From the NCBI GenBank assembly GCA_016179005.1, contig JACOSF010000013.1, positions 1-16,129 of the forward strand: 16,129 nucleotides of DNA. The letters run 5' to 3'. The notes under the pieces were generated by a model. That model had not been told where the DNA came from. It did no database searches and was given only the letters and a program-made list of their open reading frames with translations. Within the stretch, counting starts at the first letter, position 1; every line of letters begins with the position of its first letter. Shown piece by piece: positions 15,357-16,129 of the stretch. A program made the translations under genes and the position numbers. The stretch comes from Acidobacteriota bacterium (GTDB taxonomy: Bacteria > Acidobacteriota > Terriglobia > Acidiferrales > UBA7541).

Positions 15357-16124
15357 ATGGGCATAATTGATCATCCTGTGTTGTTGTTTGCATTGCTGTT
15401 GGTGGTTTTGCTGGGCGTAGTGGAGATTGGATTCCGGCTGGGGTTGCGGGCCGCCGCCACCGGCGACGAAAAGTTTCATGAACAGATCGTGGGAGCGCGA
15501 AACGGCATCGTTACGCTGCTCAGTCTTTTGCTCGGTTTCATGCTCCCAATGTCCCTAACGCGCTTTGATCAGCGCAGGCATTTTGCAATCGAAGAAGCGA
15601 AGGCTATCGGAACGACCAGCCTCCGCGCGCAGATGCTGCCCGAACCGGCTCGGAGCAAGTCGCATGACCTCATGCGGGAATATGTCGATGCTCGCCTAAA
15701 GTTCTTTGAAGCAGGGCTGCATGCGGAAAAGTTGCAGGCGGCCGATCTTGGCGCAAAGCAACTGCAGAACGAATTATGGAAGCAGAGTGTGGCGGCTGCC
15801 CAGTTGAGTCCGACGCCCATCACGGCCTTGTTTGCCCAGTCGCTGAACCAGATGATTGATTTGAGTGAAGAGAGGCTTGCGGCCCTTGAAAACCGCATCC
15901 CCAGTTCGATCTGGCTCATGCTAGTGCTGATCTCCCTGCTGACCTGCCTGACGGTCGGCTGCAGCTTGCGACGAAGGTTCGTCTTGTCGATGCTCGTGAC
16001 TCCTCTGATGATCGCGATCGTCATGGCGCTCATCGCCGATCTTGACAGTCCGCGCAGCGGCCTGATTCGAATTGATCAGCAAAGCATGCAAAGAGTGCAG
16101 TCTGACATCAAAGCGGCTCCCTAA
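15357..16124 (+). CDS. Bestrophin-like (DUF4239-type) membrane protein
   Basis: A 255-residue inner-membrane protein. ATG 15357 (MGIIDHPVLLF) is chosen because it starts the first transmembrane helix and has GGGGGGA about 7 nt upstream; a TTG at 15276 would add an implausible polar leader. Hydrophobic segments lie near residues 7-27, 51-68, 183-204 and 208-225. The middle is a cytoplasmic helical region. Family landmarks include EEAKAIGTTSLRAQMLPEPAR, MREYVDARL, and the end motif IADLDSPRSGLIRIDQQSM. These proteins resemble bestrophin anion channels in fold, but their function in bacteria is not established. Divergent from phoB, with no visible Pho box, so a link to the phosphate locus is not shown. 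The stop lies 5 nt from the window end. Confidence 0.82.
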   Translation: MGIIDHPVLLFALLLVVLLGVVEIGFRLGLRAAATGDEKFHEQIVGARNGIVTLLSLLLGFMLPMSLTRFDQRRHFAIEEAKAIGTTSLRAQMLPEPARSKSHDLMREYVDARLKFFEAGLHAEKLQAADLGAKQLQNELWKQSVAAAQLSPTPITALFAQSLNQMIDLSEERLAALENRIPSSIWLMLVLISLLTCLTVGCSLRRRFVLSMLVTPLMIAIVMALIADLDSPRSGLIRIDQQSMQRVQSDIKAAP

Positions 16125-16129
16125 AGATT

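Overview
The window looks like chromosomal DNA of a GC-rich, Gram-negative soil bacterium, most likely an acidobacterium. That assignment is inference from protein style: a TonB-receptor-like carboxypeptidase-regulatory domain inside an alpha-2-macroglobulin, a 'putative porin' with a coiled-coil N-terminus, and a bestrophin-like membrane protein. No rRNA, tRNA, CRISPR array, insertion sequence or phage gene was seen. Genes are dense and nearly all on the minus strand.

Layout. (1) Positions 1-3665, minus: the first 1221 codons of a large secreted alpha-2-macroglobulin-family protein that runs off the left edge. Where a bait region is expected it carries three modules spaced exactly 90 residues apart that resemble the C-terminus of type II secretion pseudopilin GspG, followed by a carboxypeptidase-regulatory-like domain. 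(2) 3666-4036: divergent intergenic region. (3) 4037-5068, plus: a radical SAM enzyme with a second cysteine cluster. (4) 5112-14771, minus: a complete phosphate-starvation locus in the order phoB, phoR, small membrane ORF, phoU (second copy), outer-membrane porin, pstS, pstC, pstA, pstB, phoU. (5) 14772-15356: a long intergenic region. (6) 15357-16124, plus: a bestrophin-like membrane protein.

How the phosphate genes fit together. The porin would admit phosphate through the outer membrane, PstS binds it in the periplasm, PstCAB imports it, and the two PhoU proteins would couple transporter state to PhoR/PhoB signalling. The porin and pstS are each preceded by a clear PhoB-binding array of four heptamers at an exact 11-nt period. 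Each array lies just downstream of a strong GC hairpin that closes the preceding gene. The locus therefore reads as separate cassettes: phoBRU, porin, and pstSCAB-phoU.

The main surprise is that both regulatory genes are broken as read. phoB has a 4-nt tandem duplication in its DNA-binding domain. phoR has lost the second half of its PAS domain and changes frame there. Transporter genes and PhoB sites look intact. Either PhoBR is decaying in this strain or the assembly has local errors; the sequence alone cannot decide.
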